From M0108 sp044228795 (GTDB lineage: Bacteria; Pseudomonadota; Gammaproteobacteria; Chromatiales; Chromatiaceae), in NCBI GenBank assembly GCA_044228795.1, contig JBGAUE010000003.1:139199-203198 (forward strand): 64,000 nucleotides of DNA, given 5' to 3'. Below the pieces are notes generated by a model. It saw nothing but the letters and a program-made list of their open reading frames with translations. It made no database searches and was not told the origin of the DNA. The position numbers were made by a program, and so were the translations under genes. Each line of letters starts with the position of its first letter. Position 1 is the first letter of the stretch. This document shows, piece by piece, positions 18,584-26,860 of this stretch.

Positions 18584-19422
18584 CCCGCCCGCATGGCCGC
18601 CTGCAAGGCGCGATAACCCACCACCTGTATCCCTTCGCCCAATACCCTCCGGCGGAAGTCCGGGTCCCGACAGAGGAGCTGATAGTCATCAACCCGTTGG
18701 GCCCAGTCGGGGGCGATGGCGCGCAGTTCGGGGGTATCGATGGCCGGGTGGGCATGAAACTCCGTCACGCCCGGGGCCAGGGCATCGAGGGCCCGGAGGA
18801 GGGGGGCCCGCGAACCCATGTTCGGCAGGGCCACCAGGTGGTCCGGGACCAGTACGCCCCGTGCGGCGGCCCGGGCCCGGAATTCGCCCTTAGGGGCCTC
18901 GATTGAACCTGAAATGCGGATCGGCAGGGCGTAGGCCACCGCCAACTCCAGGTAAAGATCGAAAAGTCCCTCGTCTTCCTGCAGGGTGTACATGTGGGAG
19001 TCGAGGTGGCTGACATCGATACCCCAGCGCAAGGCCAGGTCGATCTGGGCTCGCAGTTCAGCCAGGATCTCCCCAGCCTTAGCCCACCGGCGAATGCGGG
19101 TCGGAGAAGGGGTGAAGCCGCCATCATCGGCCCGAAGCGTGGACGCGGCCGTCAGGGGCGACCAGCGGTAGTCCCGCCATTCGGCATTGAGGGTGAGATG
19201 AACACCCAGGTCCTCACCCCGATAGGCGGTGGCGGCATGCCGGGCCCAGGGGCAGGGAACCATCAGGGAGGCGCTGGAGGCCACCCCCTGGCGCAGGGCC
19301 TCATAACAGCCCGCATTAGCCGCGTGGCACATCCCAAGATCGTCACAGTTGATGATAAGTGCCCGGTCATCGGGCGCCAGCCCCAGCCGGTCAGCCAGGG
19401 ACGGACCGGACATCCTATCCAT
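18580..19422 (-). CDS. ChbG/YdjC-family carbohydrate deacetylase
   Basis: 280 residues of the YdjC/ChbG fold, which remove acetyl groups from N-acetylated sugars such as chitobiose. Metal and catalytic motifs are in place: INCDDLGMCHAAN near residue 24 (Asp-Asp), LGVHLTLN near 72, HLDSHMYT near 140 and FHAHPA near 225. No signal peptide, so cytoplasmic. With NagZ and GNAT nearby it points to handling of amino sugars or muropeptides. Substrate inferred from family only. ATG 19422; ATG 19413 is also possible. Confidence 0.87.
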   Translation of the reverse strand: MDRMSGPSLADRLGLAPDDRALIINCDDLGMCHAANAGCYEALRQGVASSASLMVPCPWARHAATAYRGEDLGVHLTLNAEWRDYRWSPLTAASTLRADDGGFTPSPTRIRRWAKAGEILAELRAQIDLALRWGIDVSHLDSHMYTLQEDEGLFDLYLELAVAYALPIRISGSIEAPKGEFRARAAARGVLVPDHLVALPNMGSRAPLLRALDALAPGVTEFHAHPAIDTPELRAIAPDWAQRVDDYQLLCRDPDFRRRVLGEGIQVVGYRALQAAMRAG

Positions 19423-19777
19423 CGCCCCACCCCTGCGTGGCTAAGGCCGCGGGGGCCCTTGGGCCATGGGCCAGGGTCGGCGGAACAGCCAAGAGGAAAG
19501 TCATAGTCGCCAGAAATATGCGGCAAGGCATAATATTCATCCCATAACGTCAGTGAGCGGGACGGCGTTCGGCCGCCCCAGATCAACCGTCATGACGAGG
19601 CGCTCACTCACCCCCAACGGGAAGGGCCCGAGCAACACTTCCAGGTTATGGCAGAGTAAGCACCACCCGGGATGGGCAAAGTTACCATTAGATTGTTGCC
19701 ATCGACACCGGCCTTGTTGATCGCCATGAATATGAAACAGAGCTCTTTCTTTGCTTTCCGAATTGAGGGTAACCGAG
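19423..19777. other. intergenic, divergent upstream region
   Basis: 355 bp between the deacetylase and the C39-like gene. It contains one spaced inverted repeat, agtgagcg (19552-19559) / cgctcact (19601-19608), that could be an operator, but no recognised regulator site and no credible reading frame. Confidence 0.4.
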
Positions 19778-20968
19778 ATGAACTACCGCACGGGATTCCA
19801 GACCTGGTCCACGCAAGATCAGGGCTTTGCCGACTGGCGGCTTCAGGGTTGCCGGCTGCAAGCTGATCATTTGACCCTGGCACCCGAAACGGCAGTCCGC
19901 CAACAGGATCAGCAAATCCTGGAGGTTGGCCTTCCCTACTACAACGGCGCCGCCTATCTCGTAGGTGAGGCCGATAGCCCTCTGGTCTCTCTACCCTTTC
20001 CCGCCGCGGCCCTTATACCCTCCTGGAATGCCGATACCCCCGCAGGGAGCTGGATCGAAATGTTGATCCAAGTGGCCGATGCTGAACAGGCTTCGTCCTG
20101 GTATAGCCTCGGCGTCTGGTCGGGACAAGGAAACGCCGCCACCCAGCCACCGGCGGGACCCGGAGCCCGCATCTGGTCTCATTCCGTTAACAATCAGGCC
20201 GATGAACATGCAACCGTCGATACCGATACGCTGCGCTGCCATGAACCCTGCGCCGCTTTCAAGCTGCGAGTCAGGCTTTTTTCGTTCGATGGCCACGTAT
20301 TACCCATGGTGCGACGTATCGCCGTCACCTGGTCCGATCCCAAGCCCAAGGTTGAAGACCTGACGACAGCCGGCCAGGGCGGCCGGCCAGAACTTTGGGG
20401 ACAGGTGCTGAAGGGGGTACCCCTGTGCTCCCAGATGGCTTTTGCAGACCAGGGCAAGGCCTGGTGCAGTCCCACCGCCCTCGCCATGGTCCTGGGCTAT
20501 TGGCAGGGAGACAGCCCTTGCGAGGATCTGGTCCCCCTTACCGCGGCTGGCGTGTACGACCACGTTTATCAGGGCCATGGCAACTGGGCCTTCAATGCAG
20601 CCTGGGCCGGAAGCCTAGGCTTTGAGGCCCAGGTGGTCCGGTTTTCTTCCTTGGCGGAACTGGAGCCCTGGATTGAGGCCCAGGTACCGGTCATCCTCAG
20701 TGTGTCTTGGAATAATCAAGAAGGACGCCCACTGACGAATGCCCCGGTTGACCAGAGTTCCGGGCATCTCACCCTCCTAGTGGGCTTTGATGCCAAGGGC
20801 AATCCGGTCATGAATGAGCCGGCATCCCCCAACCCGGTCTCGGTACGTCGGACTTACGACCGCAAGGAGTTGGAAACCCGCTGGCTGGCCGCCTCGGGAG
20901 GAACCGTTTATCTCATTTACCCCCACGGTCAAGGGGTGCCGGAACTGTCCTCCCTCCGCCGGATATAA
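19778..20968 (+). CDS. C39-like papain-fold protein
   Basis: 396 residues in two parts. The N-terminal 200 residues form a beta-rich region with no motif I know. The C-terminal 190 residues match the Peptidase_C39_2 type: GVPLCSQMAF, a nucleophile context AWCSPTALAMVLGYW (Cys near residue 228), a His in SSGHLTLLVGFD (near 335) and a following MNEPASPNP. No signal peptide. ATG 19778 has GAGG nine bases upstream; an earlier TTG lacks one. It overlaps the methyltransferase tail-to-tail by 40 bp. Hydrolase activity is likely; substrate unknown. It is the only C39-related gene near the peptidase-less NHLM transporter. Confidence 0.78.
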   Translation: MNYRTGFQTWSTQDQGFADWRLQGCRLQADHLTLAPETAVRQQDQQILEVGLPYYNGAAYLVGEADSPLVSLPFPAAALIPSWNADTPAGSWIEMLIQVADAEQASSWYSLGVWSGQGNAATQPPAGPGARIWSHSVNNQADEHATVDTDTLRCHEPCAAFKLRVRLFSFDGHVLPMVRRIAVTWSDPKPKVEDLTTAGQGGRPELWGQVLKGVPLCSQMAFADQGKAWCSPTALAMVLGYWQGDSPCEDLVPLTAAGVYDHVYQGHGNWAFNAAWAGSLGFEAQVVRFSSLAELEPWIEAQVPVILSVSWNNQEGRPLTNAPVDQSSGHLTLLVGFDAKGNPVMNEPASPNPVSVRRTYDRKELETRWLAASGGTVYLIYPHGQGVPELSSLRRI

Positions 20969-21909
20969 ATGGAGTTGGGAAACACAATGGATTGACCGGG
21001 CAAGAGCCCCTTGGCATGAGTTCGCAAAATGGGCAGGGCCTCGGCCAGCGCCTCATGATGATCTTCGGCCAGCATATTAGCGGCCAACACGACTTCCCAG
21101 TGGGGGTTGTCGCATAACAATGTTTCCAACAGGTACTGCTCCGTCCAGAGGACCCGCGCCCCGAGCACCCAGGATTCGGGGTAATCCCGGGGGGTAAAAA
21201 TGTCGTGAATATGGACCAGTACCCCCTTCGCCAGACGCGGCATCACCTCCTGAAACAGGAAAAGCACATCCCCCTGGGGCTTCACGACATGGGACGAGTC
21301 GATAAAGAGGAGATCTCCCGATCCCAGTGAATCGGCGAGCTCACGGGGGTTCAGTAGCTCGACCCGCTCCCGGATCACGCGCACCGGCAATTCCTCCAGC
21401 CAAGGCTGTTCAAAGGGCTCGATGCAGACGTGATCGCAGACTATGCCCCCTGACTCCAAGGCCCGACGGATCAAGAGAGTGGACATACCACAACCCACCT
21501 CCAGGATGCGCCCTGGCCGATACCGACGAATCATCCCATATAGCAAACCTGCATCCACCGGACCGAAGGTCCTGTTGCGCAGGCCGAAGCGGAGGTGCCC
21601 AGGGTCCATGGGGAGCGATGCCAGTTCGTCCTGAAATTTGAAGGAACTTAACAGTTCGAGCTGGGCCTGCTCACGCATCTTCACCCCTTGCAACTCCCGA
21701 GGCGCGTCGAGTCGACGGCGGAAGCCCGAGGCGCTGACGTAGGGCTCATAGTAATGATCCCTGATCGGCAAGATGCCCATGTCCGCCAAGATCTTGCTCG
21801 TGCGGGGCATATGGGTAAAACCTCTAGCGCGCACCTTGAGCAACACCTTGGCGGAGGGTCGGACCAGCCATGAAAAGAGCCAATCGGATAGCGCGGGTGT
21901 AAGCAACAC
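20929..21909 (-). CDS. class I SAM-dependent methyltransferase
   Basis: 326 residues. A Rossmann methyltransferase core begins near residue 130: RILEVGCGMSTLLIRRA is motif I, CIEPFEQPWLEEL the acidic post-I strand, and GDLLFIDSSHVVKPQGDV plus LVHIHDIFTPRDYP the later strands. The core resembles class-24-type or sugar/lipid methyltransferases, but the acceptor cannot be read. The first 100 residues are an unplaced extension. Start is GTG 21909 with GAGAGA upstream. Neighbours suggest a tailoring role in a secondary pathway; this is inference. Confidence 0.8.
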   Translation of the reverse strand: MLLTPALSDWLFSWLVRPSAKVLLKVRARGFTHMPRTSKILADMGILPIRDHYYEPYVSASGFRRRLDAPRELQGVKMREQAQLELLSSFKFQDELASLPMDPGHLRFGLRNRTFGPVDAGLLYGMIRRYRPGRILEVGCGMSTLLIRRALESGGIVCDHVCIEPFEQPWLEELPVRVIRERVELLNPRELADSLGSGDLLFIDSSHVVKPQGDVLFLFQEVMPRLAKGVLVHIHDIFTPRDYPESWVLGARVLWTEQYLLETLLCDNPHWEVVLAANMLAEDHHEALAEALPILRTHAKGLLPGQSIVFPNSIYIRRREDSSGTP

Positions 21910-22125
21910 GGATCTCTCTCGTCACATGAGGGGTGGCCCGGAGGAACAGGGCTTTCCTATGGGCAATCGGGAGCCGGGGGCCACCCTTAGCACCACCAGG
22001 TCTTATGGGCCTTATCGCTCCACCTGAAACAATGCCTAGAAGCCATGATGGCTTGATGTCTCCCTAGCGCCTTATTGATGGTCACGTCGGAGGGGTGAGG
22101 CGCCAAACAGTCCCAGTCAAGGGCA

Positions 22126-23526
22126 TCATAGGCCAGGGGCAGCACCCAGTGGGAGATATGAGCAACCTTCAACAGAGCCGATTTCGGGGAACACCTCGCG
22201 CGGGGTTCCCGCCTGACGTACCGCGCGCCAATCACCCTCGCGGTTCTGCAACACCGCTACCCGTGGCCTAAGGAATTCGGTCCCCATGCTGATCGAGTAG
22301 GCACCCACGTTGGCGAACACCAGAAAGTCGCCTTCGGACACCGGCCCGGCAACATTCAAGGCCATGTATTCAGCCTCGATGAGGGTACTCCCGGCAACGT
22401 CGAAACCCTCTGCCGCAAGGGATTCGTGCCTGGGATCTGCGTCGCCAGTCGGCACCGCCCCGGGGCGCGTTCGTACTACTTCGCCTGTTCTGCCCGAGCC
22501 GCCTGTTCGCCCCGCTCCATCCAGGGGGTCTCCGACCGACCGCAGCATCGAGACGGGGAAGTCGACACGCCTGCTGTTCGGGCTGGTGTCGAGCAGACTG
22601 CCATCAACCATAACAACTCGACGCCTCCCGACGCGCTTGACCGCCAGAACCCGCGTGACGTAGGTGAAGGCATTGGCGACGAGCGAGGTTCCGGGCTCAA
22701 CGATGACGAGAGGGCCATTAGCGCCCTTTCCGAACGCTGCCAGCAGCGGCCCACGAATAGCCTCGGCGTATTCGGCGAACCTTGGCGGTGACCCATTGGC
22801 CTCAGGCGACCATGCCGGTACGCCGCCATAGAAGCCGCCGCCAAAATCGAGGTAGTCCAGGCTGTCAGGAATCCAGCGGTTGGCAATCGCAATGAGTTGG
22901 CTGGCTCGGGCTGCGAACGCAGCGACGCTGGGTCCGGGTGTGTGGCCATGCAGCCCGGCGAGTCGAAGCGTGGCGCTGGCGCGGATCGCTTCTACAGCCG
23001 CCGCGAATTCCTCGCCAGTCGGATCCATGCCGAGCCGCTGGACGGGAACCTCGCCGTAGGAAAGAGCGCATCGCAGGCCGATAGGATGAACCCCCGGAGG
23101 CAGCCGATCCTGGACCTCTAGCAGAAGTCGCACCTCCCGCAGCGAGTCGAGGTTGACCCGGCATCCCGCGGCCAGCGCCGACGTCAGCGAATCGGCTGAT
23201 CGCGTCGTTCCGGTGTAAACGGTGCGCTCGCTGGGCACCCCAAGCCGCCTGGCGAGCCAGAGGTCAAGGTCGGATGCCACATCGGCGAACAAGCCCGCAT
23301 CGGTGACCGTTCGACATACCGCGGGCAGATGGTTCGCCTTGTACGAGTATGCCACTTGTGTGCGGGGGTACGCGCTTCGGAACGCTTGCAACGCCTCGTC
23401 GCAATTGTGACGCAACCGCGCTTCGTCAAAATTATAGAAGGAGTCGCCGAACCGGTGCGCGAGATCGTCTGCCAGTGTCCAGTTCCATTCGGTGGCTGCT
23501 AATGGGGGGTATATCGATGAGGACAT
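22126..23526 (-). CDS. type III-fold PLP decarboxylase homologue (LysA-like), catalytic Cys missing
   Basis: 466 residues related to diaminopimelate/ornithine decarboxylases. The PLP lysine lies in VAYSYKANHLP (near residue 63); the phosphate-binding FGGGFYGG and EPGTSLVANA motifs are present, and FANVGAYSISMG matches the usual VGAY-type end. The family normally has a Cys-x-x-x-Asp motif before that end; here the aligned segment reads STLIEAEYMALN, with Thr for Cys and Glu for Asp. A Gly/Arg-rich insert (about 335-375, GRTGGSGRTGE) is also unusual. Activity as a standard decarboxylase is doubtful. No ribosome binding site is visible before ATG 23526. Confidence 0.8.
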   Translation of the reverse strand: MSSSIYPPLAATEWNWTLADDLAHRFGDSFYNFDEARLRHNCDEALQAFRSAYPRTQVAYSYKANHLPAVCRTVTDAGLFADVASDLDLWLARRLGVPSERTVYTGTTRSADSLTSALAAGCRVNLDSLREVRLLLEVQDRLPPGVHPIGLRCALSYGEVPVQRLGMDPTGEEFAAAVEAIRASATLRLAGLHGHTPGPSVAAFAARASQLIAIANRWIPDSLDYLDFGGGFYGGVPAWSPEANGSPPRFAEYAEAIRGPLLAAFGKGANGPLVIVEPGTSLVANAFTYVTRVLAVKRVGRRRVVMVDGSLLDTSPNSRRVDFPVSMLRSVGDPLDGAGRTGGSGRTGEVVRTRPGAVPTGDADPRHESLAAEGFDVAGSTLIEAEYMALNVAGPVSEGDFLVFANVGAYSISMGTEFLRPRVAVLQNREGDWRAVRQAGTPREVFPEIGSVEGCSYLPLGAAPGL

Positions 23527-23928
23527 AGGCGAGGCGATGGCTCATGCAACCCTAGGCGCGAAGAGGCAAAGAGCCGGGCGGGGTAGAACTCGAAAGTTTC
23601 TTCGGTGTTACCCATGAAATTCAGCTAGATGCTGACTCATGACATCACTGACCTACTTGGTACTGGCATCGGACGCATCACTTCAGCTTCTCATCCGTCA
23701 CTGGCGGCCGAGGGGTTGAACCCTATTAATTCGTATCACATGCGCGGCGGGACACATTGTATCTATTGCCTCTAGAGATTCGCCAGTGCTCTAACAGAGA
23801 CGAGGCCTGAAGGAGTTAGGAGTCGGCCAGCCCTGTTCGACGCCCTGACATCCCCTCGGACAATCCCCTCCGCTACCGACTCGAAGACACCCAGGCCAAC
23901 GGCATGGTGACCTCTCTGTCCACGCGGC
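23527..23928. other. intergenic DNA with possible decayed murC sequence
   Basis: 402 bp between the PLP protein and the murC fragment. No intact gene is seen. In a different frame at 23904-23925 the codons read MVTSLST, which could be a remnant of the MurC nucleotide-binding region; too short to be sure. Confidence 0.35.
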
Positions 23929-24945
23929 GAGGCCGACGAAAGTGACGGGGCCTTCCTGTGACTCGGTGCGGTGGCAGTCATCATTACCAACATCGAGCCG
24001 GACCACCTGGATTACTGGGGCAGCTTCGAGGCCCTGGTCGCCGCCTTCGAGCACTTCGCCCTCGATATCGGGGCTCGCCAGGATTTCATCATGGCCTGCC
24101 TGGATGATGCGATAACCGCGCGGTTGATCACCAAGGTCCGGGCCTCCGGAGTTAAGGTGCATAGCTACGGCTTCTCGCGGGAAGCCAACTCCCGCCCTGA
24201 CGCTCACCGCCGGGGGGGTGCGGGATTGACCTTCAGGGTTCTCGGCTACGGCCGACACTTGCCAAGCATCTCCTTGCGGGTTCCGGGTACCCACAATTTG
24301 CTGAATGCCACGGCGGCCCTGGCCACCGCCATGGCGCTTGGCTACTCCCCGGTGGACGCCAGCACGGGTCTCGGACTTTACTCTGGTACCAGCCGCCTTT
24401 GCGACTTCCAGGGTGAAGCAGACGCTATTCGGGTTTATGACGATTTTGCCCATCATCCCAAGGAACTGGTGGCCTGCCTGCGGGCGGCTCGGGAGTTGGC
24501 GGGGAAGCGCCTGGTGGTCGCCTGCCAGGCCCACCACTATTACCGCACCGCCATGTTCATCCAGGAGTTCGGCGCGGCGCTGGGGCTGGCGGACGAGGTG
24601 GTGGTATTGGAGGTATTCGCACCCGGGGAAGAACCTATTCCCAGGGCCAATGGACTTGAGATGGCCGACAGGGTTCCCCTGCCCGCGCACCAGATATGGT
24701 TCGAACCCGATGCGGCGGCAGTGCCCCGGCACCTGGTCGACAGGTCCCAGCCCGGCGAACTCATCATGACCATAGGTCAGGGGGATGTCGCCACGATGGC
24801 CCCCACCATTCTGAGTCTGCTGCGGGACCGCTCGAAATCCCGATCAGCCCCGCACCCCGCTCATGCGGGGACGATCGACGAGGTTGCCAAAAAAGCATTC
24901 GTACCAAACGGCGAGATTCAGCTTACGAACTCCGTAGGGGACTGA
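23929..24945 (+). pseudogene. MurC-like ligase remnant, truncated at both ends, internal stop
   Basis: From 23929 the frame reads EADESDGAFL, the conserved MurC central motif, then a TGA at 23959-23961 where an Arg codon is expected, then LGAVAVIITNIEPDHLDYW and the rest of the central and C-terminal domains (VPGTHNLLNATAALA, VYDDFAHHPKELVACLRAA). The N-terminal domain with the ATP loop (GTHGKT region, about 170 residues) is absent. At the 3' end the natural stop is lost and the frame runs 102 bp into antisense asnB before a TGA. MurC normally joins L-Ala to UDP-MurNAc; this copy cannot. An essential copy must lie elsewhere. Confidence 0.78.
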
Positions 24946-26820
24946 ACTCGAAAATTCGGATCCCCCGCCATCCAGGCTTTTCAGGAAGGCACTGGACTTA
25001 ATAATATTTTTCATCCACCCCGCCAGAGGCCCATCAAACCAATAGCGCTCGGGCATTACCCAGCCCATTTTATCCCTGCGCCAGACAATCTCATCCGGCA
25101 ATTTGTTATTGAACGCCAGCCGGGCGAAATATTTGGAGTAGCCGGCATGGAATTTATAAGACGCCGGGATGGATGCCATCATCTCGACCAGTCGATAATC
25201 CATAAAGGGCATCCGCGACTCAAGGGAATGATACATGGATCTCGCATCCGAGCAGTGAAGATTATTGACATGTTCCGTCATAAGATCCATTTTAAGAAGT
25301 GCATTAAGGGGGGCGGTATATTTTTCGATATTTTTACCAACCGTGCGATAAAAGCTATCGGGATTATTGCCGTACCTTCTCAAAAGAGCCGCCAGCCTTT
25401 GACCGCCCATCAAAACTGATAACATTCTGAATAAAAATGCAAAAATTATCACCTCCCGAGCGCCCATGATTTTCAGGAGAGCAAAACCCTCTTGAATGGC
25501 ACTCGGCAGGGAAAGGTTCTGGAGAAAACAAAAGCGATGATAGAGGTAGCCTGCTTGCTGCTCATCGGCGGCTTGCCCGTCCAGGGTCACCAGGCAGTCG
25601 ATGTCGCGGGCGAGCTGATAGGTTAACAAACCACCCACTCCCGAGGAATCGGATGGCATCTCCCAATGGGTTATCACTCGTCCGTGATGTGTTGGAACCT
25701 CGGCCGCCCCAGGCTCGAACCTATGGGAAAGTAAATTAAATTCCCGCTTCATGATATCAATATAATGGCTTTCATCGTACAACCGGGTCGCGGACGAGTT
25801 ATGAACGGAAGAAAATGTCTTTTGCAAATCCTCCCGACCCTGCTCCTTGAACAGTTGGTCGACAAGGTAAACAATGGATGAGCTATCCAGCCCGCCGGAG
25901 AGTGCCGTCCCCATCGGGACATCAGATCTCAATCGTAAACGAACCGCATCCTTCAATAAATCATGGTAAGCCTGGGCGTAAAGCCCGGCCTTTTTTTCAT
26001 TGAAACGCTCGCTTGACAAATCAGGGACGAAATCCCAATATCGAACAGCATTTAAATCGCCGGATCGGGACTTTAATCGGATAATTGCGTAATGCGCAAA
26101 AGGGAAACGGTATATGTCATTGAACGCGGTTTCATTCAGCCATTCCGTCGGACCATTTTCCAGATAGTTCTCAAGATAAGGTCTGTTGGGCGAGGTCACT
26201 ACCTCGGGATGCGGGAGGAGAGCCCCGATCTCGGATGAAAAAATTAACACCCTTTGATTTTTATAATAGTAAAGCGGCTTGATACCAAACCGGTCCCGGG
26301 AAATAAAAAGCTCGTCGCGAGTTCGGTCGAAAATCAATAGGGCCCACATCCCATTGAATCTGTTCTGACAGTCGGGCCCCCATTGATCATAGGCCGCCAG
26401 GATAACCTCGGTATCGGTCTGGGTCTTGAAATCATAGCCGAATCGCAACAATTCTTTTCGTATTTCCAGGTAGTTATAGACCTCGCCGTTATAGGCGATC
26501 CAGTAGCGACCCTCACCATAGCTCATGGGCTGGTGGCCAGCCGGTGTGAGGTCGAGGATACTCAAGCGTCGATGCCCAAACGCGAGGATACTGGAGGAAG
26601 GTACGCCCTCCGCCACGGGCCTTGTGTCAGAATGGTAATGTCGAACGGATTCAGGCGAGTCATCGCCATAATAGGGATGAGCCCCGCCCTTGGCGTCGAA
26701 GGATACATAGCCTTCATCATCCGGCCCACGATGCCGCATGGCCTGGGTCATCGTCCGCAAAGACGAGAGTTGCGGGGCGGGTTCGCCACGATAATTCAGG
26801 ATGCCAATGATGCCGCACAT
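24844..26820 (-). CDS. asnB: asparagine synthetase (glutamine-hydrolysing) family
   Basis: 658 residues. The N-terminus MCGIIGIL exposes the glutaminase Cys2 after Met removal; RHRGPDDEGY, GHRRLSILDLTPAGHQPM and YNGEVYNYLE complete the glutaminase domain. The synthetase half has the ATP loop LSGGLDSSSIVYLV near residue 310 and YHSLESRMPFMDYRLVE near 560. It may make asparagine or amidate another carboxylate; such enzymes are common in capsule and natural-product loci. It closes the NHLM transporter operon, 40 bp after the second ABC protein. Its last 102 bp overlap the murC remnant. No clear ribosome binding site. Confidence 0.9.
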   Translation of the reverse strand: MCGIIGILNYRGEPAPQLSSLRTMTQAMRHRGPDDEGYVSFDAKGGAHPYYGDDSPESVRHYHSDTRPVAEGVPSSSILAFGHRRLSILDLTPAGHQPMSYGEGRYWIAYNGEVYNYLEIRKELLRFGYDFKTQTDTEVILAAYDQWGPDCQNRFNGMWALLIFDRTRDELFISRDRFGIKPLYYYKNQRVLIFSSEIGALLPHPEVVTSPNRPYLENYLENGPTEWLNETAFNDIYRFPFAHYAIIRLKSRSGDLNAVRYWDFVPDLSSERFNEKKAGLYAQAYHDLLKDAVRLRLRSDVPMGTALSGGLDSSSIVYLVDQLFKEQGREDLQKTFSSVHNSSATRLYDESHYIDIMKREFNLLSHRFEPGAAEVPTHHGRVITHWEMPSDSSGVGGLLTYQLARDIDCLVTLDGQAADEQQAGYLYHRFCFLQNLSLPSAIQEGFALLKIMGAREVIIFAFLFRMLSVLMGGQRLAALLRRYGNNPDSFYRTVGKNIEKYTAPLNALLKMDLMTEHVNNLHCSDARSMYHSLESRMPFMDYRLVEMMASIPASYKFHAGYSKYFARLAFNNKLPDEIVWRRDKMGWVMPERYWFDGPLAGWMKNIIKSSAFLKSLDGGGSEFSSSVPYGVRKLNLAVWYECFFGNLVDRPRMSGVRG

Positions 26821-26860
26821 TTGATGGGATGCTATCGGTAAAAGAATTCCGGAATCTGCT

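Noticed and set aside
23640..23760. A possible tRNA T-loop (ggggttgaaccc)
   Set aside because: No acceptor or anticodon stems can be formed around it.
25147..25419. A plus-strand small ORF considered as an NHLP precursor peptide
   Set aside because: It is antisense to asnB, has no double-Gly leader and no ribosome binding site.
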